From the NCBI GenBank assembly GCA_040878395.1, contig JBBDMI010000005.1:18851-82850 (forward strand): a stretch of DNA of 64,000 nt, given 5' to 3'. Under the pieces are notes generated by a model that made no database searches, was not told the DNA's origin, and saw only the letters and a program-made list of their open reading frames with translations. The stretch comes from Candidatus Dependentiae bacterium (GTDB lineage Bacteria; Babelota; Babeliae; Babelales; Vermiphilaceae). Positions 18,046 to 26,650 of this stretch are shown piece after piece (position 1 is the first letter of the stretch; the number at the start of each line of letters is the position of its first letter). A program made the position numbers and the translations under genes.

Positions 18046-19669
18046 TGCCCAACAACTACGCACTGTCGGCATTTTTTTATTTTTTTGTATTTGCTATAGT
18101 GTCGTCATTTTGAATCTATTTTTCATGCAAATATATCAACATGCTTTTTTTTATGATTTGGCAGAAAAGCAGTACAAAACGACTATAACTCATACTCCTG
18201 AACGTGCTTTGATATTTGATCGTAACAATACACCAATTGCACTTAACAAAAAAGCTGTTTCTGCATTCATATGCCCAAATAAATGCATGAACGATGAACA
18301 ATTATTTTCATTTTTACATCTTTATTTTCCACAAGCCTATATTCGCTATCAAACAAAACCTGATGCATCATTTATGTTTATACAACGTAATTTAACTAAA
18401 GAGCAAATTGATTTGATAAAAACATATGGAACCGACCATATTCAATTCATAAAAGAACCGCATCGTCATTATCCTTTTGCCTGTTTATCTTCAATAATTG
18501 GTATTACCAATATTGACAACATAGGCAGCTTAGGAATTGAATATTTATTTGATACAAATCTAAAAGGAAAACCAACCTCATACACTTTACAAAAAGATGC
18601 TCGCTCAGGATATTTTTACTTTGATAAAGTTGATAAATGTATTGGCAACAATGGCAACCCAATAAATGTAACTATAGATGCTGATTTGCAATTCTTAGTA
18701 CAAGAAGAGCTACAAAATACTGTACAAAAATTCAATGCCCAACAAGGATCAGTTCTTGTTTTTGATCCCACAAATGGTGACATTCTCGTCATGGCAAATT
18801 ATCCAACATTCGATCCAAACAATACACAAAATGTAAATCTAAAATTAACAAAAAATTATTGTATTTCCGAACAATATGAACTTGGCTCTGTTATTAAAGT
18901 GTTTGCTGCATTAGCCGCATTACAAGAAAATGTTGTTGATATTGATGAAGAAATTGATTGTAAAAATAGCAAAACGACCTACATCGATGGACGCCGTATA
19001 AACACAACCATTGCACATGGTACATTAACTTTTTCACAAGTGATTGAAAAATCAAATAATATCGGTATTGCACTTGTGGCAAAACGATTAAATGAAAAAC
19101 TATATGAACATTATCAACGCGTTGGCTTTGGCATAAAAACTGATATACATTTACCCGGTGAACAAAAAGGTTTTATTAATCCACCCAAAGATTGGTCTCA
19201 ACAATCGGTGATATCTCTTTCTTATGGCTATGAAATCACAACTACCCTCTTGCAACTTGCACGTGCATTTTCGGTGATTGCAAATGATGGCTATATGGTG
19301 CAACCACGCATTATTCTGAATCAACAACAACCAATATTCTCCACACGTCTTTATGATCAATCGGTAATTAATGATATAAAACAAATATTACAACGAACAA
19401 CACTACAAGGAACTGCCCGTCGCGCACGCATGCAAGGTTACGACATCATGTGCAAAACCGGAACGGCAAACCTACTGGAAAATGGTATATATATTGATAC
19501 AAAAAACAGTTACTCTTGTGCAGGTATTATACAAAAAGATGATTATAAACGTATTATTATTACGTATATTAAAGAGGCCAGTATGCCAGGTTTATATGCC
19601 AGTCAAGTTGCAGTACCATTATTTGAAAAAGTTGCACAAAAAACGGTAATTCATGATAAAATTATTTAA
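18038..19669 (+). CDS. ftsI: FtsI-type penicillin-binding protein (septal transpeptidase)
   Basis: This 543-residue class B penicillin-binding protein has a cytoplasmic start, one membrane span (residues about 8-28), a dimerisation/pedestal region, and a transpeptidase domain. The catalytic motifs are all present: S-V-I-K in ELGSVIKVFAAL, S-N-N in EKSNNIGIAL, and K-T-G-T in MCKTGTANLL. It cross-links septal peptidoglycan. No strong ribosome site lies before the ATG, so translation is probably coupled to the overlapping ftsL-like gene. Other dcw-cluster genes (mraY, mur genes, ftsW) are absent here. Its 3' end overlaps the convergent methyltransferase by 8 bases. Confidence 0.92.
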   Translation: MDNAQQLRTVGIFLFFCICYSVVILNLFFMQIYQHAFFYDLAEKQYKTTITHTPERALIFDRNNTPIALNKKAVSAFICPNKCMNDEQLFSFLHLYFPQAYIRYQTKPDASFMFIQRNLTKEQIDLIKTYGTDHIQFIKEPHRHYPFACLSSIIGITNIDNIGSLGIEYLFDTNLKGKPTSYTLQKDARSGYFYFDKVDKCIGNNGNPINVTIDADLQFLVQEELQNTVQKFNAQQGSVLVFDPTNGDILVMANYPTFDPNNTQNVNLKLTKNYCISEQYELGSVIKVFAALAALQENVVDIDEEIDCKNSKTTYIDGRRINTTIAHGTLTFSQVIEKSNNIGIALVAKRLNEKLYEHYQRVGFGIKTDIHLPGEQKGFINPPKDWSQQSVISLSYGYEITTTLLQLARAFSVIANDGYMVQPRIILNQQQPIFSTRLYDQSVINDIKQILQRTTLQGTARRARMQGYDIMCKTGTANLLENGIYIDTKNSYSCAGIIQKDDYKRIIITYIKEASMPGLYASQVAVPLFEKVAQKTVIHDKII

Positions 19670-20330
19670 TTCTAGCCTCAACAATATGACCCCAAAGATT
19701 TAAATAATTATAAGGAAATGGAAAACATTTAAAGGTTACGTCATGAAAGTCTGCACTATAAAGCAAAGTCGCTAGGTCACCTTTTGTATACATTTCAGCT
19801 TTCCAGCAGTGATGCATAAATAGACGATTAAAATAGTTGTCTTTAGTTATAAACATCAAAAATATTCCTTGTGATGTCAAAAGTTTTTTTAAATTCTGCA
19901 GTGCATGCAACATCTGTTTTTTTGGTATATATTCCAACATGGCAGAACAAACAATTAGATCGAAATCATAATGTTTTTTTGAAAATTCATCTAAATGCAA
20001 AACATCAGCTTGCTCGATTGTAACCTCAAAAATATTGTTATGATACATCCATTTTCTGCAACGTTTCAACATTGCCTCAGTCTTGTCAAATCCATATAAC
20101 TGCAAATCTGTATCATCATTTTTTCCAATCTGATACAGAACCTTTATAACAGCACCAGAGCCACAACCAGCATCTAATATCTTGATACCTTTTTTTATAA
20201 CATCTGTTTGATTAAAAAGAGCCTTTAGACCATTTTCATATCCAAGCAAACGTAAAAACAAAAAATCATACAAAGCTGCTCGTTTTGTATAAAGCGATTC
20301 AATAGACTGTTCACGCATATTTTTTATCAT
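19662..20330 (-). CDS. class I SAM-dependent methyltransferase
   Basis: This 222-residue protein has the class I methyltransferase fold: motif I GIKILDAGCGSGAVIKVL near residue 47, an acidic residue ending strand 2 (LYGFDKTEAMLKR), EQADVLHLDEF, and a motif IV-like FDLIVCSAMLEYIPK. The C-terminal part has YTKGDLATLLYSADFHDVTF, typical of small-molecule or lipid-type methyltransferases. The substrate is not identifiable. No clear ribosome site precedes either of the two closely spaced ATGs. It lies 16 bases downstream of a small membrane-protein gene on the same strand. Confidence 0.85.
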   Translation of the reverse strand: MIKNMREQSIESLYTKRAALYDFLFLRLLGYENGLKALFNQTDVIKKGIKILDAGCGSGAVIKVLYQIGKNDDTDLQLYGFDKTEAMLKRCRKWMYHNNIFEVTIEQADVLHLDEFSKKHYDFDLIVCSAMLEYIPKKQMLHALQNLKKLLTSQGIFLMFITKDNYFNRLFMHHCWKAEMYTKGDLATLLYSADFHDVTFKCFPFPYNYLNLWGHIVEARIK

Positions 20331-20345
20331 AATTTCTATAAAAAA

Positions 20346-20543
20346 TTATCCAAACAATGCAATCCAACCTGGTGTGTTTCTAAACCAAGGACAAACAATA
20401 AATGCTGCATACATAAGCACCAATAGTATAAAAGCACTTTTGTAAAGGTTCACACTATTTTTTACACTAAAAAGAAAATAGTATAAAAAAGCATACCATA
20501 GAACGGCATCAACAGCAGCGAACATCCAATCATTTACTGACAT
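20346..20543 (-). CDS. small two-span membrane protein
   Basis: This is a 65-residue hydrophobic protein preceded by CCGGAGAAAAAAT, a good ribosome site. It has two probable membrane spans (MFAAVDAVLWYAFLYYFLF and SAFILLVLMYAAFIVC), joined by a short basic loop. Function is unknown. Its position just before the methyltransferase suggests co-transcription. Confidence 0.7.
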   Translation of the reverse strand: MSVNDWMFAAVDAVLWYAFLYYFLFSVKNSVNLYKSAFILLVLMYAAFIVCPWFRNTPGWIALFG

Positions 20544-20623
20544 ATTTTTTCTCCGGTAAAAACTAACCTAATATATAATCAAAAAATTACACAAAACAAA
20601 CCATACTTTTCAATAAAAATTTT

Positions 20624-22603
20624 TTACTTCTTTTTTAAATAAAGCAATTGTGCATTAATCGCTACCACCACAGTACTTAAAGTCATCAATAATGCACCAA
20701 AAGCCGGATCTATCATTATGCCATAATTATAAAAAACACCTGCAGCAAGCGGAATCGCAAAAATATTGTAGCCTGTCGCCCAAAGTAAATTTTGAATCAT
20801 TTTTTTATAAGTTGTGCGCGAAAGATCTATAATATCCACAACTTGCTTAGGATCATTTTGAACCAAGACAACATCTGCCGACTCGATGGCAACATCAGTA
20901 CCTGCACCAAGCGCAATTCCCACATTTGAAGCAACCAGAGCCGGTGCATCATTAATACCATCGCCCACCATTGAAACAATGAAACCCTCTTGTTGTAATT
21001 TTTTAATTTCTGATGCTTTTTCATGCGGTAACACTTCAGCAAGCACGGTATCGATACCCAATTTTTGTGCCACAATTTGCGCAGTCTGTTTATTGTCCCC
21101 AGTAATCATAGCCACTTTGATACCCTGCTTGTGCAACATATCAACCGCTTGTAATGACGATTTACGAATAACATCGGCAACTGCAATAATACCAATAACT
21201 TCTGTTGCTGTCGAAACAAAAAATGCTGTTTTTGCTTCTTTTACAATTACTTTCAGTTTTTGCAAAGCTTGATCTAAGTTGTTCGGTTTTACCAAAAAGT
21301 CCGTAAGCAAACTCGGCTTACCAATAAAGTAAGTTTCATTGGCAATTTTGCCCGTAATGCCCTTACCTACAATGGTTTGCACCTCTTGCACGGAAACTAA
21401 GTCAATTTGTTCTTCTTGTGTCTTTTTTATAATAGCTTGTGCAATACTATGCTTTGCATGCTGTTCCAAACTAGCTGCTATCACCAATAGTTCATCAGCA
21501 GAAATATTTGTTAAAGAAACCACATCAGTTATCTTAAACGCACCTTCGGTCAATGTACCGGTTTTATCAAAAACCACCATCGTAACATTTCGTGCATCCT
21601 CAAATGCTGTACGATTTTTTATCAATAAACCACGTCCTGCAGAAATTGTAGTGATAGCGGCAACCACTAAAGGAATCGCTAATCCTAAAGCATGTGGACA
21701 AGTAATAACCATTACGCTGACCATACGTTCCAATGCAAATGAAAAAATGCCGGTAATATATAACCAACTTATTAATGTGACAACACCTGCAGATATAGCA
21801 ATAATTGTTAACGCAAATGCCGCTTTATCTGCTATATTTTGTGCTTGTGATTTGCTCGCCATCGTCTCTTTGACCAACGAGATAACTTGAGAAATATAAT
21901 TATTTTTTTGATCTTTTTGAACACGAATTGTCAATGAACCAACCTCATTCAACGCACCTGCAATAACCGAATCTCCCTTCTTCTTGAACCTTAGCTTTGA
22001 TTCGCCGGTTAATGCGGCTTCATTCAGTTCAGATTCACCTTCAATAATCACACCATCGGCAGAAACTTTTTCGCCAGGACGCACTAAAACTATATTCCCT
22101 TTTTTAACATCCGCAGTCGGAATATCTTTTATTGCACCATTGGCAAGAACAATATGCGCCTGCACAGGCATCAATGCTGCCAGCTTTTGTAATGCTTTAG
22201 AAGCACCCATCACCGAACGCATTTCAATCCAATGCCCTAACAACATAATATTAATTAATGTTGCAAGTTCCCAAAAGAATATTGGCCCTGAAATAAAAAA
22301 AACAACCGCAGCACTATAAAGATACGCCACGGTAATAGATAGACCAATCAAAGTCATCATGCCAGGCTTAAATCTTTTAACCTCTTTGTACAAACCAAGT
22401 AAAAATGGTTTTCCTCCATAAAAAAACAGTATCGTTGCCAACATAAATCGTACATATTGATCTCCAGTAAAATGCCATGATACACCAAATATATCCTGTA
22501 ATGTAGGTGATAATATTAATAAAGGAACAGTAAGAAAAAATGAAACAAAAAAACGTCGTTTGAAATCTTGTAACATCATATAATGATGACCAGTTTGCAT
22601 CAT
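20624..22603 (-). CDS. copB: copper-transporting P1B-type ATPase, CopB-like
   Basis: This 659-residue P-type ATPase exports copper or a similar soft metal. It shows the phosphatase loop LTGES, the transmembrane metal motif C-P-H (VITCPHALGLAIP), the phosphorylation site DKTGT (VVFDKTGTLTEG) and the hinge GDGINDAPAL. CPH instead of CPC points to the CopB branch. There is no N-terminal CXXC metal-binding domain, only a His/Met-rich start (MMQTGHHYMM). The nucleotide-domain His-Pro pair is replaced by His-Ser (KHSIAQAI). GAGGAAACAAACC directly before 22603 decides the start. The copper-related oxidase/TolC pair lies near 57-59.6 kb. Confidence 0.92.
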   Translation of the reverse strand: MMQTGHHYMMLQDFKRRFFVSFFLTVPLLILSPTLQDIFGVSWHFTGDQYVRFMLATILFFYGGKPFLLGLYKEVKRFKPGMMTLIGLSITVAYLYSAAVVFFISGPIFFWELATLINIMLLGHWIEMRSVMGASKALQKLAALMPVQAHIVLANGAIKDIPTADVKKGNIVLVRPGEKVSADGVIIEGESELNEAALTGESKLRFKKKGDSVIAGALNEVGSLTIRVQKDQKNNYISQVISLVKETMASKSQAQNIADKAAFALTIIAISAGVVTLISWLYITGIFSFALERMVSVMVITCPHALGLAIPLVVAAITTISAGRGLLIKNRTAFEDARNVTMVVFDKTGTLTEGAFKITDVVSLTNISADELLVIAASLEQHAKHSIAQAIIKKTQEEQIDLVSVQEVQTIVGKGITGKIANETYFIGKPSLLTDFLVKPNNLDQALQKLKVIVKEAKTAFFVSTATEVIGIIAVADVIRKSSLQAVDMLHKQGIKVAMITGDNKQTAQIVAQKLGIDTVLAEVLPHEKASEIKKLQQEGFIVSMVGDGINDAPALVASNVGIALGAGTDVAIESADVVLVQNDPKQVVDIIDLSRTTYKKMIQNLLWATGYNIFAIPLAAGVFYNYGIMIDPAFGALLMTLSTVVVAINAQLLYLKKK

Positions 22604-22710
22604 GGTTTGTTTCCTCATATTTATTATGTTTTATTACAGAATAAATATGAACTTCCATAAAACACAAGGTCTAAGGTATATTAAAAAAAATATATATAAG
22701 GATAAAAAAA

Positions 22711-23604
22711 ATGAACTATATTCCCGCTGATGTTCCATCACAAAAAAAAGAACTGTACCAAGAAAATCTCAATACAATCACACGCAACTCTGAACATCTG
22801 TTTCTTTTTGCCGGTGATCAAAAAATTGAACATTTAAATGCAGACTTTCACAGTGAATTTGCTCATCCTAAGCACCTTTTTAACATCGCACAACAGGGTA
22901 ACATTGGCGCATTCGCAACGCAACTTGGCTTAATTGCACGTTATGGCAACCAATATAAAGAAGTAAATTATATTGCAAAACTAAACAGTAAAACAAACAT
23001 TATAAAACAAAACAAACCATCTCCATGGCAACAATTATTTTCACAAAAATATAAAAGCACTGATCCAATAAGCAAACAAATGTGGTCTGTTTCTGATGTT
23101 GTTACTCTAAAAAATGAATCACAATTAAAAATTCGTGGTGTAGGTTATACCATTTATTTGGGATCTGAATTTGAATCTGAAATGTTAACTGAAGCTGCAC
23201 AAATTATATGGCAAGCACACCAACACGGTTTACTTACTATTTTGTGGATTTACCCTCGTGGCTTTGCCGTCAAAAAAGATGACACACTTGAAATGTTGGC
23301 CGGTGCTGCGGGTGTTGCAAACGCACTTGGTGCTGATGTGGTTAAAATAAAAGCACCAACAAATGCTCCTCATCATTCAGCAATTGAACAGTTACATCTC
23401 ATTAAACAAGCTGCCGGAAACACAAAAGTTATTTGTTCCGGTGGCAAACAGGTTGATACTGTTTCATTTTTAAAAAGAATTAAAGATCAAGTTCATAAAG
23501 GTGGTATTGCCGGTGCTGCCGTTGGGCGCAATGTTTTTCAACATTCACTCAGTGATGCAATTAACATGACAAAAGAGTTATCTCGTATCATCTATACGAG
23601 ATAA
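22711..23604 (+). CDS. fbaB: class I fructose-bisphosphate aldolase (FbaB/DhnA type)
   Basis: This 297-residue TIM-barrel protein cleaves fructose-1,6-bisphosphate in glycolysis by a Schiff-base mechanism. The front has LFLFAGDQKIEHLN, where Asp is the usual acid, and the probable Schiff-base Lys lies in GADVVKIKAPT near residue 213. The phosphate-binding end is VICSGGK followed by GGIAGAAVGRNVFQH. It is related to the archaeal-type aldolases rather than the class II enzyme. AAGGATAAAAAA precedes the ATG. The last codons form one arm of the terminator hairpin. Confidence 0.9.
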   Translation: MNYIPADVPSQKKELYQENLNTITRNSEHLFLFAGDQKIEHLNADFHSEFAHPKHLFNIAQQGNIGAFATQLGLIARYGNQYKEVNYIAKLNSKTNIIKQNKPSPWQQLFSQKYKSTDPISKQMWSVSDVVTLKNESQLKIRGVGYTIYLGSEFESEMLTEAAQIIWQAHQHGLLTILWIYPRGFAVKKDDTLEMLAGAAGVANALGADVVKIKAPTNAPHHSAIEQLHLIKQAAGNTKVICSGGKQVDTVSFLKRIKDQVHKGGIAGAAVGRNVFQHSLSDAINMTKELSRIIYTR

Positions 23605-23621
23605 CTCTTTTGTCATGTTTT
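23565..23621 (+). terminator. 24-base-pair perfect hairpin overlapping the aldolase stop codon
   Basis: Arms 23565-23588 and 23594-23617 are exact reverse complements around a CATCT loop, followed by a T-rich stretch. The left arm is coding sequence and the right arm contains the TAA stop. Confidence 0.85.
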
Positions 23622-23694
23622 GTTTTTCCTCTAAAACTGTTTATTTGGTGTTGCGACCTTATATTTTATTTTTTTCAATAAGTGTGAACATTAT

Positions 23695-23843
23695 AAGCCT
23701 ACAATGCCTATGCTATTTAATTGTACAAGTTTTCATCCTGAGTGATTTTACGAAGTAAAATTGTATCGAAGGATACCTTTTTTTATGGATTCCTGCCTTC
23801 GCAGCCTGCCCGCCTTAGCTTTAGCGACGGCTGGGAATGACAA
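23695..23843. repeat. composite palindromic repeat
   Basis: ATTTAATTGTACAA is followed by a unit running from CATCCTGAG to GTATCGAAGGAT, itself palindromic around GATTTTACGAAGTAAAATT. Next comes GGATTCCTGCCTTCGCAG...GGCTGGGAATGAC. The last unit and the ATTTAATTGTACAA flank recur at 56.7 kb without the middle unit. There is no gene inside. Confidence 0.8.
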
Positions 23844-23940
23844 AGGGGAAGAAATAAGCACGAGTTAGTAAATAGATTTCAAGTAACTATAAGATATCTA
23901 ATATATTGTATTTATTGCATAAGGTAACTTAATGACAAGC

Positions 23941-24115
23941 GTTACGTATGACCGATAACGTAACAGTGGCCGAAGCAAACCATCATTTTTGAAAAAAATG
24001 TGGTTCTGTGTGTGCCACTGCATTTACGTGAGAAATTGGGATTCAAAAGGTCCTCCTTTTGTGTCTTGATTCTTAAGTGTGTGACAAGACACACTTAAGG
24101 GCCGGCCGACAGGCC
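23941..24115. other. hairpin-rich noncoding stretch, possible RNA
   Basis: Several stems lie in 175 bases: GTTACGT/ACGTAAC (23941-23964); AGTGGC/GCCACT (23965-24019) enclosing AACCA/TGGTT and a CATTTTT/AAAAATG helix; AAAAGG/CCTTTT; CTTAAGTGTGT/ACACACTTAAG (24072-24099); and GGCC/GGCC before an A-run. No open frame of note is present. It matches no RNA family I recognise (not RNase P, tmRNA or SRP by their conserved motifs). Confidence 0.4.
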
Positions 24116-24204
24116 AAAAAAAATATAAAAAGAAAAGAATCTTTATTTACGAAATAAAACAAAAAACGAAATATAATTTAAATAAAAGGATTTAAAAAAA
24201 GGAA

Positions 24205-25248
24205 TTATCCTTTTTTAACCCTTTTATTTTTTGGCTTATCCTCTAAAGACTTTTTAGAAACAACAGCACTCTTACCATACAAAAATTGACTCAATAAAAA
24301 GCCTGCTAAAACTAATGCACATAACATTAAGAGATATATAAGATACCGTAATAGATAAATATAAAACATTACAGAATCTAAATCGATTTTTGCCACCAAA
24401 CCCCAATTAACTTGTGGAATAAAATACCAAGCAGAAGCAGTAATTATACCTCGATAATCACGACTTATACCAAATCCTTCAAAGCCGGACGCAGCTTTTT
24501 CAATAGGCAACTCTAAATCGTTACTAATCTCTTTACGTGCAAACATAAGCTCCGGCGATATACGTGGAGGCAATACAAATGACAGCTTGTCACCTAACCG
24601 TTCGGCAATAAGGAACTCTCCTTTTTCTCCCAATCCGGTAAACTTATTTATTACATCCTGTATCTGCTCACTATCCAGCTGCGCAACTAAAAAACCAATT
24701 AATTTTTCTTCAAAAAAAACCGGCATTGTCATAAACAAAGCCTCTTGCTTGACTAAAGGATCATACATAAGCTGAGAAATTTCAGAAGTAAATGTCATGC
24801 GAATAAGTTCAAATGACTTCGTAATAGAACTATCGCGATATTCCTCGGTTATGTTTCTCCCTACCAGCCCTTCAAGAGTTGAAAAAATAAACTTTCCTGT
24901 TTGATCTATCAAAAAAATCTGTTTATAACCAAAAGATTCCTGATAACCACGCACAAATGATTGCATTTTCTTTACTTGCAGTGCAGTAATTTCACTCTGA
25001 CCACCTGCAAAGGCAATTAATTGTTGCATATATTCACTTCGCGCCAATTCAACAACATAACGCCGCTGCTTTTCAATAAAAAATATAATTTCATTTGTTC
25101 GTTCATTAGCCAAGAAAAAAAGTTCTTTTTGTTTCATTATTGGCCAATAATAAGACAAGGGAATATATACACAACCTATAAAAACTATCTGAAGCAATAA
25201 TATTAAAAAAATCCGCACTGTACGTAATGAGGAAAATACTGCTTTCAT
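24205..25248 (-). CDS. membrane protein with extracytoplasmic Cache-type sensor, no output domain
   Basis: This protein of about 347 residues has a membrane span near the N-terminus (FLILLLQIVFIGCVYIPL), about 240 residues outside, and a second span near residue 310 (YLIYLLMLCALVLAGFLLS), then a short basic tail. The outside part has the double-Cache pattern of a coiled first helix, YKQIFLIDQTGKFIFST, LFMTMPVFFEEKLIGFLVAQLD and AWYFIPQVNWGLVAKID. Such modules normally feed HAMP, kinase or cyclase domains, but none follows here. ATG 25248 lies two bases after the stop of the UrtA-like gene, so the two form an operon; an earlier in-frame ATG at 25278 would overlap it. Confidence 0.82.
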   Translation of the reverse strand: MKAVFSSLRTVRIFLILLLQIVFIGCVYIPLSYYWPIMKQKELFFLANERTNEIIFFIEKQRRYVVELARSEYMQQLIAFAGGQSEITALQVKKMQSFVRGYQESFGYKQIFLIDQTGKFIFSTLEGLVGRNITEEYRDSSITKSFELIRMTFTSEISQLMYDPLVKQEALFMTMPVFFEEKLIGFLVAQLDSEQIQDVINKFTGLGEKGEFLIAERLGDKLSFVLPPRISPELMFARKEISNDLELPIEKAASGFEGFGISRDYRGIITASAWYFIPQVNWGLVAKIDLDSVMFYIYLLRYLIYLLMLCALVLAGFLLSQFLYGKSAVVSKKSLEDKPKNKRVKKG

Positions 25249-25250
25249 AT

Positions 25251-26498
25251 CTATTCTTTTGCCCATTTGCCCCCCCATTGTTGATATAAATTATTCAAAA
25301 TATCATTCCATTCATCACTCGACTTATAAGGGTACACAACTGGATAAATTGCTTTTTCCGAACTCCACTGAATATCAAACTGCCCCTGACTATTTACTTT
25401 TCCAATACGCGAGTATTTCCATGTATGATGATTAAATCCATCCGTATATATAATCCCCTCAGGAGCTTTTTTACTTTGGCTAGCAATTTTATCTATCACT
25501 TTTTCCGGATCAGATGATTGAGCCAAAAAAACAGCCCTGCTCCAAAGATATACGCCAAAATATGCTGCCTCCATAGGATCGGTAATCACCCTGTCTTTAC
25601 CATATTGCTCTTGAAAATTTTTAATAAAGTCTTTATTTATTTGACTATCAATACTTTGAAAATAACTCCAAACCGCATAATCACCAATTGTCAACGAAAT
25701 ATCCATCTGTTGAAGTTCGGCTTCAGCTATACTGAATGACATCGTTGGAATTTTATCAGAGGTTATTCCTGCTTCACGTAATGCTTTGAAAAAATAACCA
25801 TTAGTGTCACCATTTATATTATTAAGAATAACATCAGGTTGCTTTATTTTTATGTCTTGTACTATATCTTGCACATCCTGTGTTCCTAATACAAAATACT
25901 GTTCTCCCAAAATTTCTGCATCCAGTGAATTCAGTTGCTCTCTCATAATAATTCCTGCAATGCGTGGATATACATAGTCAGAACCAACAATATAAAATTT
26001 TTTACCTAAATTATCGTAGCTCCAATTGACTCCCGGAAATATCTGTTGATTTGACGTAGCACCTGTATAAATAATATTCGATGAAGATTCTGCGCCTTCA
26101 TACTGCACTGGATAAAACAACAAATTATTATATTTTTCAACAATTGGCTTTACCTCTTTACGGCTGGCTGAAGTCCAACAACCAAAAATAACCTGCGCTT
26201 TTTCTTCCGTTATCAGCCATTCAGCTTGTTGAGCAAAAGTTGACCAATTTGATTTGCCATCAACAACAATCGGCTCAATTTGGCAGCCTAAAAGCCCTCC
26301 TTTTTCATTTATCTCATCAATAGCCATCAATACGGCATCAACAACAGGTCGCTCACTAGATGCCATTGTTCCGGTCATTGAATGCAAAACGCCAACTTTA
26401 ATAGTTTCTTTGTTTCTAAAAAAATAGCTGTACACACCCACAGTTAACAATACAGCACAACAGAATGCTGACAAAAAATACAAAATAATTCGTTTCAT
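25251..26498 (-). CDS. UrtA/FmdD-like periplasmic ligand-binding protein
   Basis: This 415-residue protein has an N-terminal membrane anchor or uncleaved signal (ILYFLSAFCCAVLLTVGVYSYFF) and a type I periplasmic-binding fold of the urea/short-chain-amide kind. The signatures are IKVGVLHSMTGTMASSE, AQVIFGCWTSASRKEVKP, NNLLFYPVQYEGAESS, NIIYTGATSNQQ, FYIVGSDYVYPR and AAYFGVYLW. In transport operons this protein feeds UrtBCDE permease and ATPase subunits, but none is present. Instead it precedes the Cache membrane protein by two bases, suggesting a binding-protein/receptor pair. The ligand may be urea or an amide. Confidence 0.88.
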   Translation of the reverse strand: MKRIILYFLSAFCCAVLLTVGVYSYFFRNKETIKVGVLHSMTGTMASSERPVVDAVLMAIDEINEKGGLLGCQIEPIVVDGKSNWSTFAQQAEWLITEEKAQVIFGCWTSASRKEVKPIVEKYNNLLFYPVQYEGAESSSNIIYTGATSNQQIFPGVNWSYDNLGKKFYIVGSDYVYPRIAGIIMREQLNSLDAEILGEQYFVLGTQDVQDIVQDIKIKQPDVILNNINGDTNGYFFKALREAGITSDKIPTMSFSIAEAELQQMDISLTIGDYAVWSYFQSIDSQINKDFIKNFQEQYGKDRVITDPMEAAYFGVYLWSRAVFLAQSSDPEKVIDKIASQSKKAPEGIIYTDGFNHHTWKYSRIGKVNSQGQFDIQWSSEKAIYPVVYPYKSSDEWNDILNNLYQQWGGKWAKE

Positions 26499-26650
26499 AT
26501 TTAAACTTTTTCAATAAGGTTTTTTATAACATTACACTATCATTACAAGCGACTACATTACAATGATTAAACTAACTCGCTTGCTTTTTTATATAAAAAT
26601 ACTATATATTTGATGCAGATTGTCACCATACAAAAGTAGGACACTAGAAC

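Noticed and set aside
21339-21890. 183-codon open frame opposite the copper ATPase gene
   Set aside because: It lies wholly antisense to a well-conserved ATPase, has no ribosome site, and its Thr/Ala/Ile-rich translation mirrors the gene's codons.
23941-23964. Integron attC-like site
   Set aside because: GTTACGT/ACGTAAC looks similar at first, but it does not fit GTTRRRY/RYYYAAC and there is no integrase or cassette.
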